Origin: JAVBSN01 sp031556525 | GTDB taxonomy: Bacteria > Bacillota > Clostridia > Lachnospirales > Lachnospiraceae | Reading direction: 5' to 3' | NCBI GenBank assembly: GCA_031556525.1 | Contig: JAVBSS010000037.1 | Location: forward strand, 1 to 64,000 | DNA: 64,000 bases | Shown: positions 1-8,251 of the stretch, piece by piece | Position numbering within the stretch: the first letter of the stretch is position 1 | How the letters are laid out: the number at the start of each line of letters is the position of its first letter | Program-made: the position numbers and the translations under genes | The notes under the pieces: generated by a model | Told to the model about the DNA's origin: nothing | The model's database searches: none | What the model saw: the letters and a program-made list of their open reading frames with translations, nothing else

Positions 1-1
1 T

Positions 2-277
2 GAAGGTAGATTCGTTGCTAATGAAGAGTGGATTAAGCAATTATTTGAGAATGGTCAAGTAGCAACACAATATGTTGATATTAACGGTAATCCAACAATG
101 GATGAAGATTATAACATAAATGGTTCTTATTATGCTATCGAAGGTATTACAAGTCCTGATGGTAGAGTATTAGGAAAGATGGCTCACTCAGAGCGTATTG
201 GAGAGTCAGTTGCAGTTAATATACCATGTAATCAAAATCAATTAATTTTTGAATCTGGTGTAGAGTATTTTAACTAA
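2..277 (+). CDS. purL: Phosphoribosylformylglycinamidine synthase, C-terminal end (partial)
   Basis: Only the last 91 residues are present; the gene enters from the left edge in frame 2. The segment GRVLGKMAHSERIG matches the conserved glutaminase-domain end of PurL (family form GRVFGKMGHSER), which supplies ammonia for converting FGAR to FGAM in purine synthesis in the cytoplasm. The histidine of that motif belongs to the glutaminase active site in the family. A strong hairpin terminator follows directly, so purL ends its transcription unit here. The domain assignment rests on this short motif and the position at the protein end. Confidence 0.8.
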   Translation, partial: EGRFVANEEWIKQLFENGQVATQYVDINGNPTMDEDYNINGSYYAIEGITSPDGRVLGKMAHSERIGESVAVNIPCNQNQLIFESGVEYFN

Positions 278-293
278 TATAAGAATATAAATT

Positions 294-332
294 AAAGGAT
301 ATTATTATGCTTGGCATAATAATATCCTTTTT
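294..332 (+). terminator. Bidirectional intrinsic terminator
   Basis: A perfect 17-bp stem (294-310 with 314-330) with a 3-base loop TTG ends in a short T run. It lies between the convergent ends of purL and the minus-strand ABC permease, so it can serve both. Confidence 0.85.
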
Positions 333-342
333 GAATGTAAGA

Positions 343-1401
343 TTATATCCTTCTTTGTTTCTTTAAATATAAAATATTGAAGGTAATAAATATTGTAGAA
401 AAGCCTATGGTTATAAGTAAATCAAACCAAATGCTATTAAATCCATTTCCGCGTAGCATAACTTCTTGTAATGCATCTACAGAGTAACTTAAAGGCATTA
501 ACTTTCCTACAGCTTCCCAGCCGTCTGTTAAATCAAACAGACCACATAAGAAAATCTGAGGAATAATAACAATAGGAATAAATTGAATAATTTGAAATTC
601 ACTAGATGCCAAACAAGAAATAAACATACCTAATGTTAATGCCATAATGGCAGTAAGCAAATTAATTAAAAATACATACCAAATACTTCCCACAACAGTT
701 ACATGTAATACAAATACTACAAATAAGGTCAAAATAATGGTTTGTATTAATGCAAGCACACTAAATCCCAAAAGATAACCAATAATGATTTCACTTCGCT
801 TAATCGGAGTAGATAACATTTTTTCTAGTGTTCCGGAATTACGTTCACCGAGAAAGTTAATTCCAGCAATAAGAAAAACAAAAAAGAAAATAATAATTCC
901 AACCATTGGAGCGCCAAAATTATCAAAAGAACTGTTATCCTCAGAACCATAAACATAATGTGTTTCAAAATCAGTTTCTGGAAAAGATATAGGTAAGTTT
1001 TCACGCATTGCTAGATTATAGGAATTTTTAATCACTGCTATTATTTGATTGGCTGTATTGGCATTTGTTCCATCCAAATATATATCTATGTTATCAAGAT
1101 TATCTGAAACCTTTACTGCTGCAACAATAGATTCATTTTTTATAGATGTTAAAGCATTATCTATAGGGGTGTCAGACATATCAACTATTTCTATATTAAC
1201 ATCTTCAAAATCTTCTAATTGTGTTATGAAAGTATTAGGGGCAGAAATAATACCAATTTTATAGGTTTTATCATTATCTCCTAATATGGAATATACTAAA
1301 GTTAAAACAATTAGAGGAGCAAAAAGAATAAGAGCCATTGTTCGTTTATCATGTCGTAACTGGGTGATTATACGAAATGCTAAAGTTTTAATTCTATTCA
1401 T
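343..1401 (-). CDS. ABC-2 type transporter permease
   Basis: This 352-residue membrane protein has the ABC-2 exporter layout. There is one N-terminal membrane helix (about residues 20-40), a large extracytoplasmic loop (about 45-165), then five hydrophobic segments to the C-terminus. The segment GERNSGTLEKMLSTPIKRSE, just after the second helix, is the typical cytoplasmic coupling motif of drug or polysaccharide ABC-2 permeases (YhgE/YbhR type). It overlaps the upstream ATPase gene by 8 bases, so the pair is translated together as one exporter. The substrate is unknown; the divergent TetR gene suggests a toxic or drug-like compound. Confidence 0.85.
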   Translation of the reverse strand: MNRIKTLAFRIITQLRHDKRTMALILFAPLIVLTLVYSILGDNDKTYKIGIISAPNTFITQLEDFEDVNIEIVDMSDTPIDNALTSIKNESIVAAVKVSDNLDNIDIYLDGTNANTANQIIAVIKNSYNLAMRENLPISFPETDFETHYVYGSEDNSSFDNFGAPMVGIIIFFFVFLIAGINFLGERNSGTLEKMLSTPIKRSEIIIGYLLGFSVLALIQTIILTLFVVFVLHVTVVGSIWYVFLINLLTAIMALTLGMFISCLASSEFQIIQFIPIVIIPQIFLCGLFDLTDGWEAVGKLMPLSYSVDALQEVMLRGNGFNSIWFDLLITIGFSTIFITFNILYLKKQRRI

Positions 1402-2152
1402 TTTCTATACCTCCTTCTGTTAATTCATTGGAGTTGCTAAAATATATAAATGCTTCTTCAAAAGTCTTGGAACCTGCTTCTTCTTGAAGAGAAGCGGCAG
1501 TTCCAGTAGCCAATATATGACCATTTCTCATCATAGCTAGGTGATGGCACTTTTCTGCCTCATCCATAACATGTGTTGTAATAAGGATTGTTACTCCTTG
1601 ATCTGATAGAGAATATAGTTCAGACCAAATATCTTTCCTTAGAACAGGGTCGATACCAACTGTAGGTTCATCAAGAATGAGTACGTTAGGATTTGGTAGT
1701 AGTGCTATTCCGAGAGATAACCGTTGTTTCATTCCACCAGAATAATTTGAAACCTTTCTTTGTATATCGCTATTTAAATTTACTAGATTTGAAATGTGTG
1801 TAATTCTATCAATTAATTCTTTTCCTTTTAAACCATAAAGGCTTCCAAAGAATTTTAGATTTTCATATCCAGTTAGGGTAGGATAGAGTGCTGCTGATTG
1901 AGCCATATAACCTATTTGACTCATAACTTTTAGAGATGGCATTTTTTGATTTTTAATTAAAACATTGCCGTTGTCTGGTTTTAATATTCCTGAAATGATT
2001 TTAACGAGTGTTGTTTTTCCGCATCCTGATGGACCAAGTAAACCATATATTTTTCCTTCAGGAATTTCTAGAGAAACATCAAATAATATTTGTCTTTTAC
2101 CATAACATTTATTAATATTAGATACTTGAATTCCATAAATTGAATCTACCAT
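1394..2152 (-). CDS. ABC transporter ATP-binding protein
   Basis: This 252-residue ATPase powers the permease encoded just downstream. It shows Walker A GPSGCGKTT, the signature YSGGMKQR, Walker B VLILDEPT and an H-loop TTHVMDEAE. I place the start at 2152 because AAGGAGG sits just upstream of that ATG (2157-2163 on this strand); the longer open frame runs through AT-rich intergenic DNA and the TetR promoter. It is divergent from a TetR gene across a palindromic operator, so it is probably repressed by that TetR. Confidence 0.9.
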   Translation of the reverse strand: MVDSIYGIQVSNINKCYGKRQILFDVSLEIPEGKIYGLLGPSGCGKTTLVKIISGILKPDNGNVLIKNQKMPSLKVMSQIGYMAQSAALYPTLTGYENLKFFGSLYGLKGKELIDRITHISNLVNLNSDIQRKVSNYSGGMKQRLSLGIALLPNPNVLILDEPTVGIDPVLRKDIWSELYSLSDQGVTILITTHVMDEAEKCHHLAMMRNGHILATGTAASLQEEAGSKTFEEAFIYFSNSNELTEGGIENE

Positions 2153-2207
2153 TATGTGCCTCCTTATATAGATGATTATATTTAATTGTAATATGTACTT
2201 GATCATC

Positions 2208-2236
2208 TTGATTCCAACATTATGTTGGTATAAAAT
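2208..2236 (+). promoter_or_regulatory. Promoter with embedded TetR-type operator
   Basis: TTGATT (2208-2213) and TAAAAT (2231-2236) are spaced by 17 bases and point towards the TetR gene. The spacer contains the perfect palindrome CCAACAT-T-ATGTTGG (2214-2228). A second half-site, ATGTTGGAAT, lies at 2284-2293 just before the start codon. A regulator bound here would block the promoter and possibly the divergent ABC promoter; autoregulation is inferred. Confidence 0.6.
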
Positions 2237-2306
2237 AATTATAGATATATTAGTAAAAAAGTATATAGACAATTTATATAAAAATGTTGGAATGAGGAAT
2301 AAATAT

Positions 2307-2891
2307 ATGAACAAAACAGGAGAATCAGCGAAAATAAAAATAGATGAAGCCTTTTTAAAGCTTTATGAAGAAAAGAATATAGATAGAATTACAATTAAAG
2401 AGATAACTGAGAGAGCAGAGGTTTATAGAGGAACCTTTTACTATTATTACAATGATATATATGAAATATACGCACAAATGGAAAATAGAATGACAGAAAT
2501 TATAGAAAGTGAATTATCGGAAATTATAGTAGCCTTTATAGAAGGAAATATTACTGAGAATATAAAACTATTAGAAGATTTTTATTATCAATATGAAAAT
2601 TTAATAAGTCTATTTTTAATAAAAAAGCCTAATATAAAAATGATGAATCAAATAAAAGAAATTGCAAAGAAGATAGTTATAAATAAGCTTGGCCTTGATT
2701 ACTATAATTTACCGGATGATATATCTTATGTAATTGAATTTATTGCAAGCGGACAACAAGGATTGATTACAAAATGGTTAAAGGATAGTAAGAAAATGGA
2801 TATACAGAGTTTTGGTGATATTATTAAAACGTGTACACAAAGTTCTATTCAATATATTGTAAGCTATGCTAATGCAAATAAAATTATTTAG
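2307..2891 (+). CDS. TetR/AcrR family transcriptional regulator
   Basis: This 194-residue protein has an N-terminal TetR helix-turn-helix (about residues 8-54): IDRITIKEITERAEVYRGTF followed by YYYYNDIYEI. The C-terminal ligand-binding domain has the short form common in Firmicute regulators. The start at 2307 is preferred because GAGGAAT precedes it and because the longer open frame would cover the operator and promoter. It is divergent from an ABC-2 exporter, which it probably controls. The inducer cannot be read from sequence. Confidence 0.85.
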   Translation: MNKTGESAKIKIDEAFLKLYEEKNIDRITIKEITERAEVYRGTFYYYYNDIYEIYAQMENRMTEIIESELSEIIVAFIEGNITENIKLLEDFYYQYENLISLFLIKKPNIKMMNQIKEIAKKIVINKLGLDYYNLPDDISYVIEFIASGQQGLITKWLKDSKKMDIQSFGDIIKTCTQSSIQYIVSYANANKII

Positions 2892-2972
2892 GCGGAGTTC
2901 TAAACAGGTTCACAAGCATTTAATATAATATGTTATAATGAGCGAGAGCAGTAGAATAAGGGAGTGATATAG

Positions 2973-3329
2973 ATGAGCATAGTTAAATTAAAAATTGAAA
3001 AGGATGATAATTTAGTAAAATATATATCGCTAATTAGAAAATTTGATAAATCACTATCAATAGGTGAAATTAAGAAAAGAATAGAGAATCATGACTATGT
3101 AATTAAACATAATTTGTTTGGTTATGATATTTGCGATGATATGAATGGTATTGATAAGAATAAGTTATTTAGAAATCTAATAGATGAACTTATTAAAAAG
3201 GGTGCTGATATAGAAATATATAATAATGATAGAGCTATTACAATTGATATATTTGATAACATTTTGATAAGTGTTGAGGAAATTGGAAAACAAACAGAGA
3301 TAGATATGTATAATGAAGCAGAAGAATGA
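2973..3329 (+). CDS. Conserved hypothetical protein, 118 aa
   Basis: I do not recognise a named domain. The protein is soluble and highly charged, with no signal peptide or membrane segment, and has an alternating hydrophobic pattern that suggests an alpha/beta fold. A good ribosome site (AGGGAG) lies 9 bases before the ATG, so it is probably expressed. It stands alone between the TetR gene and an acetyltransferase gene on the same strand. Its context, an array of unrelated small cytoplasmic genes, would fit a stress or immunity function, but nothing in the sequence shows this. Confidence 0.65.
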   Translation: MSIVKLKIEKDDNLVKYISLIRKFDKSLSIGEIKKRIENHDYVIKHNLFGYDICDDMNGIDKNKLFRNLIDELIKKGADIEIYNNDRAITIDIFDNILISVEEIGKQTEIDMYNEAEE

Positions 3330-3368
3330 TAAATATCTAATTTCTAAAGTAGTACTTGGAGGTATTGA

Positions 3369-3848
3369 ATGGATTATATAATTAGAGAAATTAGAGAAGA
3401 TGAGATTAGCTTGCTGGATAATTTTTTATATGAAGCTATTTATATGCCAGAAGGGGTACAAGCACCGCCTAAAAATATAATAAATCAACCAGAATTTCAA
3501 GTTTATGTATCTAATTTTGGGAAAGAAGCAGATGATAATTGTCTTGTAGCTGAGATTGATGGAAAAGTAGTGGGAGCTGTGTGGGTTCGCATTATGAATG
3601 ATTATGGGCATATTGATGATAAGACACCATCATTCGCTATATCTCTATATAGGGATTACCGTGGTCTAGGAATTGGTACAATGTTGATGCGAGAAATGTT
3701 AACAATATTAAAAATAAAAGGATATGAAAAAGCATCTTTGTCTGTTCAGAAGGAAAATTATGCATATAAAATGTACTTAAATGTTGGCTTTAAAATTGTT
3801 AAGGAAAATGAAGAAGATTATATAATGGTATGTTATTTAGAAAACTAA
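3369..3848 (+). CDS. GNAT family N-acetyltransferase
   Basis: This 159-residue protein has the normal length and layout of a GNAT enzyme, which moves an acetyl group from acetyl-CoA to an amine. The pyrophosphate-binding motif A is visible as DYRGLGIGTMLMREM (about residues 97-111), and a C-terminal part reads NYAYKMYLNVGFKIV, typical of motif B. GGAGG stands 8 bases before the ATG. The substrate is unknown. It is one of four or five stand-alone GNAT genes in this block. Confidence 0.88.
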   Translation: MDYIIREIREDEISLLDNFLYEAIYMPEGVQAPPKNIINQPEFQVYVSNFGKEADDNCLVAEIDGKVVGAVWVRIMNDYGHIDDKTPSFAISLYRDYRGLGIGTMLMREMLTILKIKGYEKASLSVQKENYAYKMYLNVGFKIVKENEEDYIMVCYLEN

Positions 3849-3908
3849 TTAATAATTAAATTAGATTTTATATATGGATAACTTAAATGGTAAAAGGAAA
3901 GGGAAAAG

Positions 3909-4592
3909 ATGAAAATAATTAAAGACATAAGGTTATACAAAAGTGATATTGATAATATTGATGGCAATTCACGCCCTAGTGGTTTTGATAATCGTTCGCT
4001 TAATTTGACCGTTCATAGGATAGTAATGAAACTGAGAGAATACTCTTTTTCTTTGGGAGAATTTGACCATTTATATTTAAATTTTACTAATTGTTTACCT
4101 GACAAAACTATTATATTATCCAAAAGGACGATAGATAGGTATCATCCGTGGTATCGATACTATGATATAGGGATAAAACAGGAAGTATTTGTACAGCTTG
4201 GGCATGGGGATACTGTTCCAGAAATATTAGAGCTGATAGAGCTAACACTTATCCAGTGTTTTGCTCCAGATGAGCATGTTAAGCAAGTAATTGAATCTGC
4301 TGTTGATGAAGCTGTAACTAATGGCGACCAAATGCTTATGCGTTTCAAAGAGAAAAAAGCCGCCAAAACAACCGCAGTAATTTACCTTCAATTCTTAGAA
4401 ACAGCAAGATACCAGCCGATTATTAGTGTTTGTGATTTGCAAGGTAAAGAGCTTTTAAGAGAATCGCTACCACATACAGTAGACCTTTCTTCCATTGGAG
4501 AAATTCAATTGAGTAGCAAAAAAGTCACTGTGAAACCACGAAAAAATGTCTTTGCTAAAGATTTAGAACCGATATCTTTCTCATTTCGTTAG
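3909..4592 (+). CDS. Hypothetical protein, possibly immunity-protein-like
   Basis: This 227-residue soluble protein has no signal peptide or membrane helix. I see no catalytic motif. The layout (N-terminal part with LNLTVHRIVMKLREYSFSLG and an aromatic-rich centre, RYHPWYRYYDIGI) reminds me of polymorphic-toxin immunity families such as Imm39, but I cannot confirm this. The codon use is richer in G+C than in its neighbours, which suggests recent arrival. It starts after AGGAAAGGGAAAAG and lies alone between two acetyltransferase genes. Confidence 0.6.
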   Translation: MKIIKDIRLYKSDIDNIDGNSRPSGFDNRSLNLTVHRIVMKLREYSFSLGEFDHLYLNFTNCLPDKTIILSKRTIDRYHPWYRYYDIGIKQEVFVQLGHGDTVPEILELIELTLIQCFAPDEHVKQVIESAVDEAVTNGDQMLMRFKEKKAAKTTAVIYLQFLETARYQPIISVCDLQGKELLRESLPHTVDLSSIGEIQLSSKKVTVKPRKNVFAKDLEPISFSFR

Positions 4593-4676
4593 CAAAGTCT
4601 GCATGATAATCAATCGAAAAGGATGAATGGGATTTTAATTACAAATTATAAAAACAGGTAAAGGAGGGTACAAGGT

Positions 4677-5432
4677 ATGAAAGAAGAATTTATAAATTTA
4701 TCTCTTGAAAATATTGAAGATGAACATCTATGTTGTGCAATTTCCGATAAAAAGCATCAATGTGGAGTTGATTCAAAAAAAGAATGGTTAAAAGCTAGAA
4801 TTAGTGAAGGACATGTTTTCCGTAAACTTAATGAAAAAGGAAAAGTATTCATTGAATATGCACCATTAGAAACAGCGTGGGTTCCTGTTAATGGGGATAA
4901 TTATATGTACATATATTGTCTATGGGTATCAGGTTCTTTTAAAGGTAAGGGATATGCAAAATCACTTCTTGAATATTGTATAAGTGATGCAAAAAAACAA
5001 GGCAAATCAGGAATATGTATTCTAAGTTCAAAAAAGAAGAAGCCTTTTCTATCTGAGAAGAAGTTTTTTCTGAAATACGAATTTACAGTTATTGATACAG
5101 TTGGAGAATATGAATTATTGGCATTATCTTTTGATGGGAGCAAGCCATATTTTTCAGAAAATGCAAAAAAGCAAAGCATATCAAATGATGAACTTACAAT
5201 TTATTATGGTATGCAATGCCCTTACATTCCAAATTGCATTGAGCAGATTAAAAACTATTGTAGCAATCAAGATATACCCCTACAATTAATAGCAGTTGAT
5301 AGTTTAGAGAAAGCAAAATCTGTTCCATGTATATTTAATAACTGGGCAGTTTTCTATAACGGAAAATTTGAAACAATTCATTTATTAAATGAAGGATATT
5401 TAAAGAAAATGTTAGAAGTGGAACAAATATAA
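4677..5432 (+). CDS. YoaP-like GNAT acetyltransferase
   Basis: The protein (251 residues) has an N-terminal acetyltransferase domain with motif A SGSFKGKGYAKSLLEYC (about residues 85-101), followed by a C-terminal domain starting near residue 170 (YYGMQCPYIPNCIEQIKNYC). That two-domain layout and length match the Bacillus YoaP family. The C-terminal domain looks thioredoxin-like, with a CPYIPNC cysteine pair; its role is not established. AAAGGAGGG precedes the ATG. The substrate is unknown. Confidence 0.8.
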   Translation: MKEEFINLSLENIEDEHLCCAISDKKHQCGVDSKKEWLKARISEGHVFRKLNEKGKVFIEYAPLETAWVPVNGDNYMYIYCLWVSGSFKGKGYAKSLLEYCISDAKKQGKSGICILSSKKKKPFLSEKKFFLKYEFTVIDTVGEYELLALSFDGSKPYFSENAKKQSISNDELTIYYGMQCPYIPNCIEQIKNYCSNQDIPLQLIAVDSLEKAKSVPCIFNNWAVFYNGKFETIHLLNEGYLKKMLEVEQI

Positions 5433-5507
5433 ATAAGTAAGATATTATAGTAATTTCAATTCAGAGGATTATGAAATATAAATTAGGATTTGTAAAGGAG
5501 AGAGAAT

Positions 5508-6020
5508 ATGTCAAAGAAAATAGTATTTAAGTATCATCCAAATGTTTATGACAATGATATTGTAACAAAGTGTGAAGGTATATGTGAATGTTGTGGGAAA
5601 GAAGTAACAGAGTATTGTGAGACAATGTATGCTGAGGAAGATGTTGAATGTATTTGTTTAGAGTGTATTTCAAATGGAGAAGCTGCAGAAAAATTTGATG
5701 GTGAATTTATTCAATCTGCCGAAAAAATGCTAGATGAAGAAAAGACAGAGGAGTTATTTAAAAGAACACCAGGTTATATTAGCTGGCAAGGAGAAAATTG
5801 GCTTACTTGTTGTAATGATTACTGTGCATTTATTGGAGATGTGGGAACCAAAGAACTTGAAGAAATGGAAATAGCAGATGAAGTGTTTGCAGATTATGAT
5901 TTAAGAGATGAAAAAATGGACGGTGTTAGAGAATATATTGTAAAGGGTGGAAGCACAGCTGGATATCTTTTTAAATGTTTACATTGTGAAAGGTATCGTT
6001 TAGAAGTAGATTGTGATTAA
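5508..6020 (+). CDS. CbrC family protein (UPF0167)
   Basis: The 170-residue sequence has the CbrC family pattern: an N-terminal FKYHPN, paired cysteines CECCGKEV, and later EDVECICLECI, a central PGYISWQGENWLTCCNDYCAFIG region and a C-terminal LFKCLHCERYRLEVD. CbrC was named in Escherichia coli for a link with colicin E2 tolerance; its molecular action is unknown. The cysteine pairs suggest metal binding. It has a clear ribosome site (AAAGGAGAG) and its stop lies 36 bases before the next gene's TTG start. Confidence 0.85.
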   Translation: MSKKIVFKYHPNVYDNDIVTKCEGICECCGKEVTEYCETMYAEEDVECICLECISNGEAAEKFDGEFIQSAEKMLDEEKTEELFKRTPGYISWQGENWLTCCNDYCAFIGDVGTKELEEMEIADEVFADYDLRDEKMDGVREYIVKGGSTAGYLFKCLHCERYRLEVDCD

Positions 6021-6056
6021 TTGATAACCAGCACAAAATTTAAGGAGGATACAATT

Positions 6057-6581
6057 TTGAACGCATATTTAGAGTGTCCAACAATAGAAACAAAAAGTTT
6101 CACTATTAGACTTATCAGAAGAGCGGACAGTGAATCGCTTTTTCAGTGCTATAATGACGAAAGTGCTGTTCAGCTTATGAATGATGACAACTGTGATTTT
6201 GGATTTTATGTCGAGTCAAGGGAAAAAATGTTAGAAACAATAGGGTACTGGCTGGATTTTTATGAAAAGCAATATTTTATCAGGTTTTCAATAGTAGACA
6301 ATACAACAGATAAGGCAGTGGGTACAATTGAGGGATTTGTTGGAGAAACAGGAGTACTTCGTGTAGATATATCCAGTGCTTTTGAAAAGTCATCTTATCT
6401 GTCTGAAATATTTGAGTTTGCAAAGGACAACTTTTATGAGTTTTTTGGCAATGAGTATATTGTAACGAAGGCTGTTTCAGGTGCAACAGAGCGCCGAAAG
6501 GCATTAAATAGTAGTGGATGGGAGTTTATTGACAAATACAGAGAGCACCATGACTATTATAAAATCACATGTAAACGATAA
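6057..6581 (+). CDS. GNAT family N-acetyltransferase (RimJ/RimL-like)
   Basis: I choose the TTG at 6057 as start because a perfect AAGGAGG (6042-6048) lies 8 bases upstream, giving 174 residues. The N-terminal pattern TIETKSFTIRLIRRADSESL is typical of RimJ/RimL-type acetyltransferases, and VGTIEGFV with the following LRVDISSAFEK is the usual core strand. Motif A is poor, so activity is uncertain. G+C content is a little higher than that of the neighbours. It follows the CbrC gene closely and may be read from the same message. Confidence 0.75.
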   Translation: MNAYLECPTIETKSFTIRLIRRADSESLFQCYNDESAVQLMNDDNCDFGFYVESREKMLETIGYWLDFYEKQYFIRFSIVDNTTDKAVGTIEGFVGETGVLRVDISSAFEKSSYLSEIFEFAKDNFYEFFGNEYIVTKAVSGATERRKALNSSGWEFIDKYREHHDYYKITCKR

Positions 6582-6682
6582 ATTAGGACTTATAGAATAT
6601 CTAAATCCAAAACATTTTTCAGTTAATTAATTAATAAGAATTACTCACTAAAAGTCAAGTTGAATAGGGGAGAAGAGTATAC

Positions 6683-7126
6683 ATGAAGAATTTTATAAAG
6701 AATATAGTTGGTAAAAATGATTCATCAAAAGAAAGTTCAGTTAACTTAGATAAAGATATTGTATCTATGGATTTTACAAAATGGATTAATAGTATATTAG
6801 ATAAACCACTTCCGTCAGAAGTTGTTGCCATTAATTTTAATCTATATGAAGACGAAAATAATAAATGGTCAATGGAATTTGTTGGTGCCAGTAGCTTCGA
6901 TGTTGATGATTCAGATTGGGCATGTGATGAAGTTTTTGTTACAAGAGAAAATCCGTTAGAATGGATACAAGAAGCAAGTTGGGAAGCAATACTTATGGAT
7001 ATGTCAAATGAAATTAGCGAGTATTTAGAAAATGGCAAATATGCTGATAAATTAAAATCATATGTGGGTATTGGAGTAGGCTTTGTAGATGGTGATATAG
7101 AAATTTTGTATGAAAATAGTAAGTAA
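6683..7126 (+). CDS. Hypothetical protein, 147 aa
   Basis: No family is recognised. The protein is acidic and soluble, with repeated Trp residues (KWINS, KWSMEF, DSDWACDE, EWIQEASWEA), a pattern seen in several immunity-type or SUFU-like proteins, though this is only a resemblance. A ribosome site GGGGAGAAG precedes the ATG. It ends 50 bases before the DUF1801 gene on the same strand. Confidence 0.6.
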   Translation: MKNFIKNIVGKNDSSKESSVNLDKDIVSMDFTKWINSILDKPLPSEVVAINFNLYEDENNKWSMEFVGASSFDVDDSDWACDEVFVTRENPLEWIQEASWEAILMDMSNEISEYLENGKYADKLKSYVGIGVGFVDGDIEILYENSK

Positions 7127-7176
7127 AAGGTGAGATAAGTCTTATGGTATCAATTAGAAAAATGGAGGAAATGAAT

Positions 7177-7512
7177 ATGGAAGATTTGATAAAAGAATAC
7201 ATATTACAATATCCTGATAGTATTCAAGATAAGCTGTTTCAAATCAAAGCTGTAATAGAAGATACAATTCCAGAAGCAGTTTCTAGAATCGCATGGGGAA
7301 TGCCAACTTATACCATAGGTAAAAGTAACATTATTCATTTTTCAGTTCATAAGAATTTTATTACACTACATATTGGAACCGATACATTAGATTTCTTTAA
7401 AGATAAACTTACGCAATATACTAGTACAAAAAGTTCTGTACATTTAAAATTTGAAGATGATATTCCCAAAGAATTGATAAGGGAAATAGTAAAATATAAT
7501 ATGGTTGATTAA
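7177..7512 (+). CDS. DUF1801 / YdhG-like protein
   Basis: The 111-residue protein has the DUF1801 pattern: an N-terminal helix with YPDSIQDKLFQIKAVIEDT, then the conserved IAWGMPTYTIGKSNIIHFSV and a C-terminal KFEDDIPKELIREIVKY. These small fold proteins (YdhG/YdeI type) are widespread and of unknown reaction, often linked to iron handling. I use the ATG at 7177, which is 8 bases after GGAGG (7164-7168); the upstream ATGs at 7144 and 7171 lack a suitable site. The next gene's longer frame overlaps, but its real start is downstream. Confidence 0.85.
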   Translation: MEDLIKEYILQYPDSIQDKLFQIKAVIEDTIPEAVSRIAWGMPTYTIGKSNIIHFSVHKNFITLHIGTDTLDFFKDKLTQYTSTKSSVHLKFEDDIPKELIREIVKYNMVD

Positions 7513-7549
7513 GATATTTAGTTGTCGTAGTAGGAATGGTAGGAGATTT

Positions 7550-8227
7550 ATGTATAAAGCATTGTTTTTTGATATAGACGATACAATTTTAGATTACTCT
7601 AAATGTAGAGAAAGCACATTAAAATATGCTTGTAGAAAAATGGGGATGCCTTACTCAGAGAAGTTGCTTGCTTATTACATAGAAATTGATGAAGAACTCT
7701 GGACGTCACAGAAAACAGGGAAATATACTATTGAAGAGGTTATAGAGATTCGTGCTAAGAAAATAACCAATATGCTAGGTTGCTCAGATAAATGGGACGA
7801 GTTTAATATATTGCTTAAAGAGGGATTAAGTGTAGCAGTGGATATAGTGAATGGGGCTGAGGACGTTTTGAAATATGCTATAGAGAAGAAATACAAAATA
7901 TTTGCTGCTTCTAATGGAATACTTAAAATGCAGATAAATAGATTGAAATTAGCAGGCTTAATACAATATTTTGATGATATATATGTTTCAGATGATATTG
8001 GATATGAGAAACCTAATGAAATGTTCTTTAGAGAATGTATGAGAAGATCTGGATTCCAAGCAGAGCAAGTTTTGATGATAGGAGATAGTTATTTAGCCGA
8101 TATAGTTGGAGCTTATAAATCTGGTATTGATTCATGTTGGCTATGCTCGGATAAAGAAATAGAGAGAGAAGAGCAAGTTAATACATTTAAAATTGAACAG
8201 TTAGAGCAGTTGAAAATGTACTTATAG
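7550..8227 (+). CDS. HAD family hydrolase (YjjG-like)
   Basis: A 225-residue phosphatase of the haloacid dehalogenase superfamily. Motif I is FFDIDDTILD (residues 6-15), with the nucleophile Asp8 and acid Asp10. Motif II is AASNG, motif III is the Lys in GYEKPNEMFF, and motif IV is MIGDSYLADIVGA. The helical cap between motifs I and II and the sequence style resemble YjjG/PynA-type nucleotidases, which remove phosphate from pyrimidine nucleotides, but the substrate is a guess. AGGAG lies 5-6 bases before this ATG; the longer frame has no site. Confidence 0.88.
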   Translation: MYKALFFDIDDTILDYSKCRESTLKYACRKMGMPYSEKLLAYYIEIDEELWTSQKTGKYTIEEVIEIRAKKITNMLGCSDKWDEFNILLKEGLSVAVDIVNGAEDVLKYAIEKKYKIFAASNGILKMQINRLKLAGLIQYFDDIYVSDDIGYEKPNEMFFRECMRRSGFQAEQVLMIGDSYLADIVGAYKSGIDSCWLCSDKEIEREEQVNTFKIEQLEQLKMYL

Positions 8228-8251
8228 TGTTAGAAAAGAGGATATTAGATT

